This document shows, piece by piece, positions 51,184 to 62,361 of a stretch of 64,000 bases of DNA. The stretch covers positions 744,001-808,000 of the forward strand of contig CP053153.1 of the NCBI GenBank assembly GCA_014607495.2, written 5' to 3'. The stretch's first letter is position 1, and each line of letters begins with the position of its first letter. A model generated the notes under the pieces. It saw only the letters and a program-made list of their open reading frames with translations. It had not been told where the DNA came from and searched no databases. The DNA is from Carposina sasakii (taxonomy: Eukaryota; Arthropoda; Insecta; Lepidoptera; Carposinidae). The position numbers and the translations under genes are program-made.

Positions 51184-51552
51184 CTAAATTACTGTTTTGC
51201 AAACAATTATCAAGGGTTTCAGATAGGTTGATGTTAGCTTTACGGCCAATTTCAATACGAGAGATTAAATAGAATCTTTAATTCGATTTTTTAATTAGGA
51301 ATTAAATCTCGGATTTGAAATTTTGTATGAAAACAATTGCACATTAAATCTGAGATATGCAAAAAATCTCTCAAGATCAGTTATAGAAATTGTCTGTTTG
51401 TCATCTTAGCTTTATTAATCAAAATGTAATGCGGACCTTGGTTTTAGGAAATAAACCATTTTTTACTTTACTTTACTTAAAATCTAAAAAACAAAAGCAA
51501 AAATGTTAAATGTATATATGTATCTAGGTGTTTCAGATAGCTAGATTTTTGT

Positions 51553-51690
51553 GTATGTGCCCGAAAAGCACCAGTAATCCCACCACTTACCACATGGAAC
51601 TTAATTGACTAACTAGTGAGAAGTAGGGGTGTAAATTGCACACCTCTGCCCAAACTATGAATAGTCAAAGAATCACGCCCATTATTCCAT
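51553..51690 (+). repeat. 'gcccgaaaagtggcggtag' family copy
   Basis: gtgcccgaaaagcaccagta, then cacatggaacttaattgact and agaatcacgcccatta. Compare 49383-49520. Confidence 0.55.
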
Positions 51691-52247
51691 ACTTAAGGAT
51701 TATAACATAATGTTATGTTAGTAAACAGCCACATTTGCGCTATGAAAACACACACCGAAAAACACATTTAATATTTATATAATGTACTTACCTACCTATA
51801 CGAGTGTCATTACAGGAAAAAAGTGTTGAAATTCTCATCACGTCCCTTATTTCCTGCCATAAATATAATATTATGAAGTCATTCACCTCGTGTAGGTTTA
51901 TTTTGGTAGTGGAATTTGGGAAAAGCAATGTTTTTTACGTTTAGATTTAATTAGCAGCCTCCCACTCCGTCCGCGTACGTGAGAATTTTGGATAATCCTA
52001 TCGCATTGCACCTATATACAAAAAGAATATCATAAAAAGAAGGATGATCCTATTATGTTTCTAGCTTTAGTAGTTAGTTAAGGAACCAGTTAGTACTAGT
52101 TAATCTTGTGACGTAATTTACAGCCGGATTACCACATTAATTTATATTCATTTCAATACCTCTTTTTGTTCATCACAGTCTAATTCACAACAAAATAACA
52201 GGTGTTGATGTTTGATTAAGGCTTTGTTATTTTTTTATACCTTTACC
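51691..52247. other. AT-rich DNA, nothing recognised
   Basis: No gene or repeat copy seen. Confidence 0.4.
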
Positions 52248-52485
52248 ATCGTGTGGTGTCTGCAAAGTAGAATAGCTACCCCATGTCTGCTCGTAAGGTA
52301 AGAGGCGATTAAGGGTATTCCGGGAGGTGGACAACAGCACCTCATAGTCCGATAATCAGACTGCGATCACCAACTCGCCTATCCAGCGTAGTGGCTATGG
52401 ACAAAAACCCCTCTATGGCTGTAGCCTTATGGCGTCCTGGGGGAGGCCTAAGTCCAATAGTAGACTGCAGTATGCTGATGTGCAT
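52248..52485 (+). repeat. 'ctgctggacgtaggcc' family, near full length, diverged
   Basis: catcgtgtggtgtctgcaaa, aaggtaagaggcgattaagg, agcgtagtggctatggac, then gggggaggcctaagtccaat. Confidence 0.7.
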
Positions 52486-53384
52486 ACCTTACCTAAAGTA
52501 GGTTAACGGCAGGCCTTTGTCAGAGGTACCTATGGTAGTGGTATGGTATGACAACCTTCATTAGCATAATGGCTATTTCGAAAGGTCATTAAGGAATGAT
52601 CATCAATTAAATGCCCTTTGACATAACTTCATATAAAAGATCATTAAGAACACACAAATAAGTACAGCTAAATACATCACAATGTCTCTCTTCTTTAATT
52701 TTCTATTTATGTATGTGTCCATTATTTGTTTATTGTACCAATATAATGAGCTATTGACCGCCATTTCATAATAGAAAGTGATGACAGGTTGATAAGATCA
52801 TGACCTATGATCACGATTAGATCAACCGAGTAGTTGATCTAAGTATCCCAAACATCATTGTTCTACATATACGTACAAAACATTACATAACATGTCAAAA
52901 TTACACACATAATGCTGCATATTGAAGTTAGATCAGCGGAAGTAAACGGTAACTTTGAACTTTAAGCTATACCGTAATAGTTGTTTGAAGCTATCGCGTG
53001 TACACTAGCGACACTATCATCAACCTGGTTGTGCTGTAATTACAGAGGAAAGAACGCGGAAGATCTATTGATTGATCGACAGTCGTGACTGGTATCGATC
53101 CATAGATCATAGATCTACGATCCATAAGCGAGTGGGCGGTTCGTTTAGTAGCGAAGCCTAAAGGCGACAAGTTTATGAAAAAACCACGTGGTTGGCAGAA
53201 GGTTGACAGGCTTATTTAACCTTCTAACAGAGATTATAATTCGATGAATTTTATTTGTTAAATTAATCCGATAATAAAGTGATGTTGGGTATTTTAGACG
53301 AAAATATTTTTAAAGAAAAATAATATTAGTCTAAACGAGTAGAGTATCATAACATAAACAATGCTTGATAGCGACGAGACTAAA
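52486..53384. other. Unassigned DNA
   Basis: Contains several 'gatctatgatcc'-like near-palindromes around 53075-53125 (tcgatccatagatcatagat). No gene or repeat copy recognised. Confidence 0.35.
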
Positions 53385-53807
53385 AATCACGTTCTTTTTC
53401 AAGATTTTATGAATATGCTGGGGGCCAAGTCTCGAAAAGTCTCGAGTTGGAACGAAGCCGAAACGGAACCGTTGTAGACGCTCAAGACAAGGCAATAACT
53501 ACTTTATGGTGACGTAATAAGACACATTTCAGCACAAGACAGATATTTGTTTTTATTCTGTCATACTCGATACTCGCGACCGATGCCTTATTTACTCAAG
53601 CGGTAAGTATATATTTCTTCGAACCGCTTTTCGTTAAAATTTCTTTAGTGGTTGCGACTCGGCTCAAAAATTTTCAAGAAATGCCCCCCAGTTGTTTTAG
53701 AAATTTTTCCATACCATCTGCAACAAGTCTCACTACATAGATTCGTTATTAAGTAGGCTATTTTTATAGCATTTCGCTTAACATACGCGTTTTCTTACAA
53801 CACGATA
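53385..53807. mobile_element. Palindromic MITE (TACAGGGTG family), broken and split
   Basis: Inner left part 53385-53417 (tttttcaagattttatgaat) and right part 53692-53807 (ttttccataccatctgcaac to gcatttcgcttaacatac) flank an inserted 275-bp element. The outer left arm is not recognisable. Confidence 0.6.
53418..53691 (+). mobile_element. 275-bp element with C/G-run ends, inserted in a MITE
   Basis: Ends ctgggggc and gccccccag are short inverted repeats. Internal words gttggaacgaagccgaaac, tggtgacgtaataagacaca and tgtttttattctgtcatact match 50485-50772 in reverse. No coding frame. Confidence 0.7.
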
Positions 53808-53895
53808 CAAAATTGTAGGTACGAGTATCATACATTGTATAATAACATAATAACAAAATCTTTACGTTCCTAATGGCTCTTAACATAAAATAGTA

Positions 53896-54162
53896 TACAA
53901 GGTGTAACAGAAAGGGTATGTTAAGCGAAAGAGCTATGTAAATAGCCCACTATAGAGATCCTTATTTTTCAATTTTTATTTGTTTTATTTTATAGATTTT
54001 TATTTTTCAAGATTTTATGGACATTCCTGAGTTATTCGGAATTCTTCATACTATTCGGAAAAATAAAAATGTGAATTTGAGTCTGAAATTTTGGAAATAG
54101 GTTCTGTATAATGGGCTATTTATATAGCTTTTCGCTTAACATACCCTTTCTGTTACACCCTG
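53896..54162. mobile_element. Palindromic MITE (TACAGGGTG family), full copy
   Basis: tacaaggtgtaacagaaagg to ctttctgttacaccctgta. Closely similar to 39347-39610, with a small insertion of T-rich DNA in the left arm. Confidence 0.85.
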
Positions 54163-54337
54163 TATAGACAAAGCCGTATACATAAGCTAGTGCCGTCCAT
54201 TTTCGAAGTAGCAACCATTGATTTCCACAGCTTTTTTTTACCTCGATTGTTACCACGTGATTCATGCTCTTGTTAACAGTGAAGCGTGTCGCTTTGTCGA
54301 GCTCAATGCTATGTTTTCACAGTTGTGAGTTGTCTTT

Positions 54338-54500
54338 TACTGATGCGGGGCTTCACTAGAATACATCAGGTCTGCATCTCCTTCCTTGCATATTGTAAGA
54401 GACGACCAGAAACTAGACGATGAGCTAGCGTGGCCTGAAGTAAAACATCATTGGACAAGTTGCTAGATTACTGCCTGGGAGTAAACCTCTGCGATCCCTA
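54338..54500 (+). repeat. 'ggggcttcactag' family copy
   Basis: actgatgcggggcttcacta, gaatacatcaggtctgcatc, then gatgagctagcgtggcctga, after which it diverges. Confidence 0.65.
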
Positions 54501-54649
54501 CTTGATTTTATGACATGTACTGGAGTAGATGCAGCATTTTTTTTTCTAGCCAAGCCCCAGAATCTTGATGACGAAAACCCCATTGTACATTTGTCCTGTG
54601 TACTGATTACATGTACTATTTTTCATTTATGTACAATATCAATAGTCAT

Positions 54650-54700
54650 CATCATCATTTACAGCCCTGAGAAGTCCACTGTTGGACATAGGCCTCCCCC
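54650..54700 (-). mobile_element. RTE-like retrotransposon, 3' tip
   Basis: catcatcatttacagccctg, then agaagtccactgttggacat and aggcctccccca: the last 50 bases of the element only. Confidence 0.7.
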
Positions 54701-55142
54701 AATATCAATAGTATCCACTGCAAATTCAATAACAATTCTTAATAGGTACTGCTCAACAACAGTAAATATAGTTACGATCTGTCATAACTGGTTATGCATC
54801 ACTAGTTACGCGGAGTGTTTCAAACTGGTCCCTTTGTATGAAGTCGTGACAACGCTTGCGTTAAGTTTATCTACCTGATGGACTTGAGGCTGAAATCTAC
54901 GGTCACTTGGCTGACCCTCGCGTTTATTTACAACAGTCCACCAAAAAACCCAATTTAAAGTAGGTACACCCTTAAACATCTACAGAAGTAATTATACCAA
55001 TGAGTTTATCTATTGAAAAAAGAAAAGAAGAAAAAAAGGAAATATTTATCATTCGCTACGTAGGCATGTAAAATATTGGTTGAGTAATTAATTATCCCGG
55101 GAAGAGATACAAACAAACTTATTTCGCATTTATAATATTATT

Positions 55143-55475
55143 TACTAGTGGACGCCCGCGACTCCGTCCGCGTGGACTACAGAAAAAACAAAATGTCTAA
55201 ATTATCCGAGATAAAAACATTTTCCCGGGATAAAAAGTAGCTTATATGTTAAGTAGGACCTCTCCCAATATATTACTGAAAACTGCATCGAAATCGGTTC
55301 AGCCGTTTCTGAGATTAGCGTGCACAAACGCACAGAAAAACAGACAAACCGACAAAAATTCAAAAAATCATTATTTTGGGTACTATTGCGTTGATAAAGG
55401 TCTTCTATAATATTTTTTCTCATATATCTTCCATGTACAGACAGCGATCCGTTACATTTTTATTATATGTATAGA
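55143..55475 (-). repeat. 'cttcgtccgcgtgg' family, near full length
   Basis: From ctagtggacgcccgcgactc to ccgttacatttttattatat. It contains aaaaacagacaaaccgacaa, the reverse of the GTCTGTTTG words in the 37606 copy. Confidence 0.75.
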
Positions 55476-57149
55476 TTGTATAAAAATGTGTTGCTAAGCG
55501 CAAATCTCGAGAACAGCTGAACCAATTTCGCATTTTTTTTTAGAATATTCCTTGAAGTACGAGGATGGTACGGAGAGAGAAATTTGAAAAATTGCCTAAA
55601 ATAGTATAAAAATAACACCCGTGTAAAGTCAGGTCGGATCGCTATTTAAAATAAAACAAAATTTGAATACTCGTTAACTTTTTAAATGCCTAACTAAGAA
55701 CGTAACTTATATGAATAAACTAAACTAAATTTTTTACATTTGTTTTTTAATACTTTCTTATTTTGTTTCAGGTAATGCTCGTTGGACATGTATGTACAGA
55801 CGAAGTGTATTTTTTATGTGGTGAGCTTTTGTCCTTTTATCAGAATCCACAAATTAAATTGCCATAACTACTGTCCATAGGAATAATATTAAAACTTTTT
55901 ATTTAGTAAATAATCAAATTGACGTCGTAAGTTTTATTATAATACGTAAATCAATTAGTACTTTTTTTATATAAAATATCAAATTGGGTATTTTAGTTAT
56001 TTAGTTTTAGTTAGTTATCATGACTCCCAGTTTTTATTCTCACAACATTTGACTAATGATGCCTCACGTTTCCGCCATTATTAGCTGCTCTTGCGCAAAA
56101 CGTTGCAAGATGGCTCCGAAACCGGCGCAAGCGCACTTTTTGTCATTCGTCAACACTTGTAGTTACGATTTGGGTTTTTGTGGTGACATTGCCGAATATA
56201 CGTGACCTAAGTTAAGATATTGAAGGGATTGTACAGAAATAAAGAGTGGTTCGACAAAAACATTTGTGATTCTATGTATTCTGCCTAATTTTACTTATAG
56301 CTGTTCGATCGATGTTAATTATTACGGATTTGGTAGAGAGTTACTTGAAACCGCTGCCATAGTCAATTCCGATCCCATTATTCAAAAATTTGACTAAGCG
56401 TTCTTTTGGGGTCCAATTGTACACTTAATTGAAATTCACATTAAATCATAAATAATTTATCTTAAATTGTTTTCATTTTTTTTCATCTCTACCTATTGCA
56501 GTATAATATTGCAGTTGTCCATTGTAGATACATCATCGTTTGAATAATTTCTATATTGTAAGTGAAATGTCCGCTTTAACTGCTTATAGCCACAATGCAC
56601 ATAATCCTGGTTATGCTTTCGGTTATTAATATTACGAGTACCTTAATCTTAACATAGTATAAAAAAGTTCTTTCCGCTGTCTGTCCTCTATGTATGCTTA
56701 GATCTTTTAAACCACTTAACGGATTTTGATGTCATTTTTGTTAATTGATAGTGATTCAAGAGGAAGGTTTATACGTATAGTACCTATGAGCATTGCACCC
56801 GTGCGAAGCCGGGCGGGTCGTTATCTATAATTTGTGCTCTGTCAATTCGTTGAAAACTACAAGCTCAGATGACCCGGTGACATAATCTATGATCTCAATG
56901 ATCTCGACGATTTATCGATAAGAACTGTTACATAAATGAAATTGATTATTGCAATAATCGATATCAAGATAGATTTTTGCGAAATATCGATTGCTGAAAG
57001 CTTCGCTGAAGGGTACAGTTATATAATTTGTTCCTAGGGTTTAAATTGAAACGAAGAAAATACACAGGTGCACAACACTACCATTCCTAAGTTAAGGTTG
57101 GCGTTAGTCAGAAAAATGACTTCCGAAATAAACTGATATATTAATACTC
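55476..57149. other. AT-rich DNA with two weak exon-like sites
   Basis: A strong acceptor tttcttattttgtttcag ends at 55771 and is followed by 17 codons to TGA in the phase of the exon at 16538. At 56111 a good initiation context gcaagatggctcc starts a 31-codon frame in a CpG-richer patch. Neither can be linked to a gene. Confidence 0.25.
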
Positions 57150-57245
57150 GTAATATCCTCCGCCCGTATTTCGGCCACAACGGTCAATATCAACGGATAT
57201 TAACCAACTGCGTAGGAGATATTGTGGTGCATAGGTATATAGGCA
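57150..57245 (-). mobile_element. tRNA-derived SINE, tail fragment
   Basis: cctccgcccgtatttcggcc, then gtaggagatattgtggtgca; matches 31705-31785. Confidence 0.6.
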
Positions 57246-57278
57246 AAAATCTACTATACATTATCACATCTGTCAAAC

Positions 57279-57566
57279 CTAATGTTGGTTTTGCCATAAG
57301 GAAGAACTAACTTCAGCAGTCCTCCTGGGTTTCGTGTTTAGACGACCATAACTGTTCACGTTGGTGGCCATAAAGGCCCGAAACGCCGATCGTAAATAAA
57401 TAGTAAATAATCGATAACAGATCGTAACAAATCGCACCTTGGTGTGGGGACCGTTGCCAAATTGAAATTTTTGTTTCATTTTGGGGCACAGTGTTTTGGG
57501 TTGCGAACGTTGAAAGTAACATATAAAATAAAATGACAATCGACAAATGAGTGTTATTGCTTTCAT
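57279..57566 (-). other. Unassigned 95-codon frame, possibly repeat-derived
   Basis: The minus-strand frame holds AFMATNVNSYGRLNTKPRRT. A second frame is open across the same stretch. I recognise no domain; the stretch looks like a moderately conserved repeat rather than an exon. Confidence 0.2.
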
Positions 57567-57807
57567 GTCGAATAAATTATTGAATTTAAATTAATATCTA
57601 GCAATAGATGCTCTCTATAAATATTTCCGAAATGCTCTCGTTTGATATTCACACAGCCCCAGTTAGTATTGCAAAATATATTTTATATTTCACTTTGCAA
57701 CTGCAGAGCAAATTAATCATCTTTATGTTGCCGTCACGACATGTCAGTGATATAGAACAGAAAGACAAGTATAAAGTAGAGTAATATTATGAGTACTTGT
57801 ATAACTA

Positions 57808-57885
57808 GCGATGATAGCCCAATGGTTTAGACGTGCGCCTTCCAAGTGGGGGGCATTCAATTCCATACCTGGGCCTGGATATTAG
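57808..57885 (+). mobile_element. tRNA-derived SINE, head fragment
   Basis: gcgatgatagcccaatggtt (A-box), gtgcgccttccaagtggg, and cattcaattccatacctggg in place of the B-box. Same family as 31685-32043. The decayed B-box rules out a working tRNA. Confidence 0.65.
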
Positions 57886-58532
57886 ATAGATTTACGAATT
57901 GTTTTAGGGATATAACGGCTTCTGTGTAACGTAACAGTGTACGTTTTCTATATCTATAGTTACACCCTATGCGTACGCACAACATACGCACACTGGATCA
58001 TAGTAGTATTGTCACATAGTCGTTACGACTTCCTACAAATAATATTAGCATTCCAGAGTGCGCCTGCGCAGCCATATGTAACCGTTAGCTTACCTTTGTA
58101 TACGAAGTTACACGCATAGATTTCATAACAATGCAAGCGGTCAGAGTATTCTGTGATTAGAAATAATGTTATTAGTGCACGCACACGGATTCGGCCGTGT
58201 AAACTTTGGAAATGCCGTTAATTTCCGTTTCCGTGGAAATTTTTGGGAAACCATTTCTTATTGGATGGCTACAGCATACAAAGAACAGACCCACTAAGTT
58301 GCAGGTCTCTATTATAAGAAAAAAAATACACATTTATGAGTCTTTTATTAAATTGTCAGCTCAGATTAATTATCATTTTTGGCAGTAATTCCAGAGTAAT
58401 GTTATCTATAAAATTATAATTTTATCTTAAATAGGTCCTGTGAAAATTATTATGTCAAAGGGGTTTTATGATATTTGTAAATAACGATCAATTATTACTC
58501 TAGACATACAATACTAAACTTATTATCAATCT
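57886..58532. other. Unassigned DNA with a CpG patch
   Basis: gagtgcgcctgcgcagccat at 58055 resembles the GCGCAGGCG patches at 31196 and 36287. No gene recognised; the 3' end of the palmitoyltransferase transcript must end here. Confidence 0.35.
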
Positions 58533-59366
58533 TCACGATATAGGTAAGAACGTAGCCTTGCCATCAATGTATCTAAAAACATAACTCTTTGGCAACGGAC
58601 TACTCGCAAAAGGAAAAATAATAGCCCAATACCATTTTTCTCCAAAGACATTAATAAAATTCTGCTTCCAGTTTCTCAAGTTACCTCTTCTGCTAGTCTT
58701 TGCTCGCTCATAGGAAGATATACCTCGTAATACATTATCGAAATGATACACGAACATAATTGCCGAAAAACAAGACAAATATATGCACAATATCAAAAGT
58801 AAAACATACAAATCTATACTAAAATCATTAGACTCTGTAGACAACGGCCAGAACATTTCAAAGGCGACGACAAATATATTTTTATCACCACAAACGTTCT
58901 GAATGTAAAAATATAAGAAGTAGTTCCAATAAGTAAGATAAATGCACTTGTGGAAGAGAAATAAGAGGAAGTATCTCCGGTTGTAGAGTCCAATGCAGCT
59001 TTGGATGTAAGTGCAATGGTGATCCCTTTTTAAAATACAAACGTTGCAGACTTTGCAATGCCAGCTCTCAAAAGGTATGTAGATCTTGCAAATCTTGCAG
59101 TAAGTGCTATTGGGGGAAGGAGAACACTTCCTGATAGTATTGTCAGTGATGATGCTCATCAGAGTGTTGCCAGCAGCGTTGAAGATTAGGAAGAGCGTGA
59201 CGATGATGTTGATGAGGTCAGATCTATCCGTGAGTTGGCAAAGCTCAATCGACTTAAGCCGCAGTCGAAGCATGACGAATACAAAATATAATGGTGCGAA
59301 TACACATAGCATTATCGTCGATATAGCCTTTTCTATGTATTTATCTTTGATTTCTTGATATTTCAT
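58533..59366 (-). CDS. DHHC palmitoyltransferase, ZDHHC24-like, paralogue 1
   Basis: A 277-residue intron-less frame. Enzymes of this family are integral Golgi or endoplasmic-reticulum membrane proteins that transfer palmitate from palmitoyl-CoA, through the DHHC cysteine, onto cytosolic cysteines of target proteins. Order: membrane segments near 17-33 and 50-72, the cysteine-rich domain at 90-125, membrane segments near 132-155 and 185-208, and a short tail. Zinc ligands and catalytic residues are present: C90, C93, H103, C104, C107, C110, then D115-H116-H117-C118 and C124. The usual PW after DHHC is TY here, and the later Asn-Cys is Ser-Cys, as in the ZDHHC24 group, where these positions vary. 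The length is like ZDHHC24 (about 280). The start is the first ATG before membrane segment 1. It lies 501 bases downstream of a paralogue in the same direction, so the pair arose by tandem duplication. Confidence 0.9.
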   Translation of the reverse strand: MKYQEIKDKYIEKAISTIMLCVFAPLYFVFVMLRLRLKSIELCQLTDRSDLINIIVTLFLIFNAAGNTLMSIITDNTIRKCSPSPNSTYCKICKIYIPFESWHCKVCNVCILKRDHHCTYIQSCIGLYNRRYFLLFLFHKCIYLTYWNYFLYFYIQNVCGDKNIFVVAFEMFWPLSTESNDFSIDLYVLLLILCIYLSCFSAIMFVYHFDNVLRGISSYERAKTSRRGNLRNWKQNFINVFGEKWYWAIIFPFASSPLPKSYVFRYIDGKATFLPIS

Positions 59367-59867
59367 GGTTACTAAAAAACTGTAAAACTTTCAAAAATTC
59401 GAAAAAAAGTTTGTTATTGTTAAAATTTGTGACAGTTAAATAAGACATTTAAATTTTTATATCAGAATTATAAAAGAAAGATGCCAAACGTATAGTTTCC
59501 AGCCAAGATCATATTTTTTACATTACTATATGAAATACACGCAATAAATACCAAACATTTAAGGAAGCCGCGTTGCTCTAAGTTTCATGTTTAAGTAAAT
59601 AGGTATATGTATAAATAAATATTCACATATTTTACTAAACATTATTATATTAAGTTATTTTACCTTATAATTACGCATTATTTGCTAAGTAAGGTATATT
59701 AGTGCTTTTGATTCTCAAATTAATATACTAAATTCAAATCAAACCCACATAAATTATTATTTATTTTAATTATTTTTTTATATTCACGAGACATAAACAG
59801 TACTATTAACACAAATATATTATAAGCTTATTTATTACATTTGCATCACAAACAACAAGTTAAACGT
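59367..59867. other. Spacer between the two palmitoyltransferase genes
   Basis: 501 bases of AT-rich DNA. It must hold the 3' untranslated region of the upstream gene (AATAAA at 59831-59836) and the promoter of the downstream gene. No clear TATA box or repeat copy. Confidence 0.5.
59831..59836 (-). terminator. AATAAA signal of palmitoyltransferase paralogue 2
   Basis: AATAAA on the minus strand, 32 bases after the TAG at 59868-59870: a very short 3' untranslated region. Confidence 0.5.
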
Positions 59868-60677
59868 CTAACAATTTACAGTTACACTTCGCAAATAAGT
59901 TTCTCGTAATGGGCTATCAGCGAGAGGCCAGACTATGGCCAAGTACCACCTCGTGCCGAGGACATTGACGACATTCCTCTTCCAATTAGCTCTGTTCGTT
60001 TTGCACCTCCTTTCGTAAGAATTGATCCCTCTCAACATATTATCAAAGTGGAAATACGTCAAACATCCCGACCACAGCATCAAGCCAACATTTATCAGCA
60101 AAAACAGCACGTACAAATCGGAAAACTTCAACGGTTCTTGCATTAAAGATCTCAGTAAGGGACTCACAACACTGACAATCCTCACGTAAAGACTGCCATA
60201 GGCATTTTTCTCTGACACAAAGTAGTAGATGAAGTAGGTGGAGTAAATCATAGATATGAAGATATACATGAGGGTAAGGTTGAAGTATCGTTGGTTGTAA
60301 AGTCCGACGCAGTGGGAGAAGAAGAAGCAATGGTGGTCTCTTTTTAGGATGCAAACGTTGCACGTCTTGCAATGCCAGGTCTTCGGAGGTCGGTAGATCT
60401 CGCACTTTTTGCAGTAATCACCTTCGTCAGTGGCCACAGATTTTCTGAGAGTACTATCAGTGGATATGTTCATGAATATATTTCCGCAGACGTTTATGAA
60501 CAGGAATAATGATATAGTGAGGTGAATGGCATGAGCAGCTGTACCTACTTCCAGGATTTCAGCGACTCTTGGTCTGACGATGGTGACGGCAAAGATGTAG
60601 TAGCAAGGTGTGAATAAGTAGATTAATACAATTGCCTGGAGTTTCTCAAAGTAGTACAATAGTGGTTTTGTTGCCAT
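59868..60677 (-). CDS. DHHC palmitoyltransferase, ZDHHC24-like, paralogue 2
   Basis: A 269-residue intron-less frame with the same plan as its neighbour at 58533: membrane segments near 15-33 and 50-72, cysteine-rich domain 89-124, membrane segments near 131-153 and 187-209. Ligands and catalytic residues: C89, C92, H102, C103, C106, C109, D114-H115-H116-C117, C123. After DHHC it has FFFSHCVG, again lacking the PW and Asn of canonical family members. Stretches shared with paralogue 1 include CNVCILKRDHHC, FDN.LRGI.SYER and the tail W.RN..NV.G..WY.AI. It retains YRPPKTWHC, closer to consensus than paralogue 1. Substrates cannot be read from the sequence. The conserved catalytic cysteine suggests an active enzyme; activity is inference. 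Confidence 0.9.
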   Translation of the reverse strand: MATKPLLYYFEKLQAIVLIYLFTPCYYIFAVTIVRPRVAEILEVGTAAHAIHLTISLFLFINVCGNIFMNISTDSTLRKSVATDEGDYCKKCEIYRPPKTWHCKTCNVCILKRDHHCFFFSHCVGLYNQRYFNLTLMYIFISMIYSTYFIYYFVSEKNAYGSLYVRIVSVVSPLLRSLMQEPLKFSDLYVLFLLINVGLMLWSGCLTYFHFDNMLRGINSYERRCKTNRANWKRNVVNVLGTRWYLAIVWPLADSPLRETYLRSVTVNC

Positions 60678-61390
60678 TTTTTGTCGACGTGTTAGAAACA
60701 GTACGGGATCGGTAAGTTATTATCTCAATAACTCTATAGTTATTCTCCTCTATGCTCAATAATCAATTAATTACAGAAAATTATTCGCGTCGCGTTTTAA
60801 AATATAAATGGCTCCGTAGAAAATTATTCATATTGAAATCAAACATGAAATTTATTGACATGACGAAAGTCAAGTCAACTTTTTTATATATTTAAAAAGT
60901 ACATAAAAGTTCCTGAAATAGTTCAATAGTTTATAATAGGCGATTGAGCATAAAGGTGTTATTGTCATATTGATAGAAGAACACCCCAATATTTTGGACC
61001 AAATAATTTTAGATAAATAAATTTTATACATCCATACTAAATTCTACGTTCACATGAGAAACTAGTCCGGAATCCCATTACCATAAGTTGTTTTAAGACA
61101 GCAGTAAAGGAGTCAGTCCTTGCCATGTCTTTGGCCATTTAAAAGGGAATGGTCAGATAATGGTACAAACAAGCGGCTTATTAGCAAGCCGGTCGCTCTC
61201 ACCGCACGACTCTGACATTTGAAGTCCCGACTCTGTCACTGGTAATGGACTTCCCACCAATCAGTGTGGAATAATCGGAATAACACAAGGATTACGCAGT
61301 AATTCAGGGTAATGGTATTATTTTTGTGTCAAGCATTTATCAGATATATTTAAACTTTGTTGCGACAGTTTCTGTTTTACATACATATGT
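60678..61390. other. Upstream region of the palmitoyltransferase pair and unassigned DNA
   Basis: The promoter of paralogue 2 should lie just above 60677; ttattcgcgtcgcgttttaa at about 60780 is a small CpG-rich spot. 61165-61240 (gcggcttattagcaagccgg to gactctgtcactgg) may be a degenerate tRNA-type SINE head. Otherwise nothing recognised. Confidence 0.3.
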
Positions 61391-61760
61391 ATCAACGTTC
61401 CCGAAAACTACGAAATCTCCTCGTCATCAGGATCATTTTTCGCCATGGAAGCATACCTGGGAAGTGTCTGGTTTCCAAAATATTAGGGTCCAAAGTTGAG
61501 TAAATAGACTGCGTTTTTCTGCATAAATGCACATAGACGCGCGTAGCAAGATTTTTTCACGAGAAATAATTAATATCTGTCTATGAAAAAGCTAGCATAA
61601 ACATTGGATACTATAAATTTCGCCCGATCAAGAACACAAAATTTTTTTTCTTCAAAAAATTTACATCGTTTCCCAGCATTTTGGCATAAACTTACTTTAT
61701 TTGATGTATAGAATACGTAGCTACCCTTCGTTAAGGGTGGCAACGAAAAAACATCCTGTA
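61391..61760 (+). mobile_element. 380-bp MITE-like element (TACAGG family), left end missing
   Basis: Starts abruptly at atcaacgttcccgaaaacta, lacking about 20 bases of the normal left end, and ends ggtggcaacgaaaaaacatc plus ctgta. Confidence 0.8.
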
Positions 61761-62224
61761 TAGTCATGCCCATTATCTCACAAAAAGGTTGGACAGAAGG
61801 TGTGTTTTGTTAGTTTTTAAATATAAATACTTAGCTGCGTTTTTGTATGATATTCAGGGCTTATCGATTTGTATACGTAATACTTTATTTATTTTAATCG
61901 TATCATTAAACTTTTACCTTTTAATATAGCGTTGGTTATATGTACATATACATTTTAATTGGTAGATAGAACTGCAATGAAGGACTTTAAGATATGATTC
62001 AAAATATGACCTCTATGATAATATGTAGGTATGTTAAATAGAATATAAAAAGACTTAAATTCTAAACTAGTCTACTTCACCTTATTCACTAAATAAATAC
62101 GATATTTACTTTTTTATTTATTAGTAAAAAGCACAGACACTTTATTTGGATAACCAAATACACGTTTGCCAAGTTATATTCTAAACAGTCATAAAAATAT
62201 AAGGAAAACAATATCAATCATGTT
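61761..62224. other. AT-rich DNA, nothing recognised
   Basis: The word catgcccattatctcacaaa at 61767 resembles the reversed end of the 49383 repeat. No gene. Confidence 0.35.
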
Positions 62225-62361
62225 TATTTTTCCGGATTAGAATTTTTCAAAATCTCAGAATTTTCATACAATCTTGAAAAATCATGTGATTTACAAATTT
62301 TGTGGATAGACTTAGTGGGCTATCGCTTTTTTATTACCCTCTTTGTTACACCCTGTATATA
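62225..62361. mobile_element. Palindromic MITE (TACAGGGTG family), right half
   Basis: tttttccggattagaat, tcatacaatcttgaaaaatc, agtgggctatcgctttt, then tctttgttacaccctgta. The left arm is missing. Confidence 0.65.

Noticed and set aside
56111..56205. 31-codon frame with excellent start context (gcaagatggctcc)
   Set aside because: AAGATGGC is also a common regulatory word, there is no donor at the end, no homologous family is recognised and no promoter evidence exists. Kept only as a note.
60043..60405. 120-codon minus-strand frame in the second palmitoyltransferase
   Set aside because: Alternative frame of the DHHC gene; the main frame carries all family residues.
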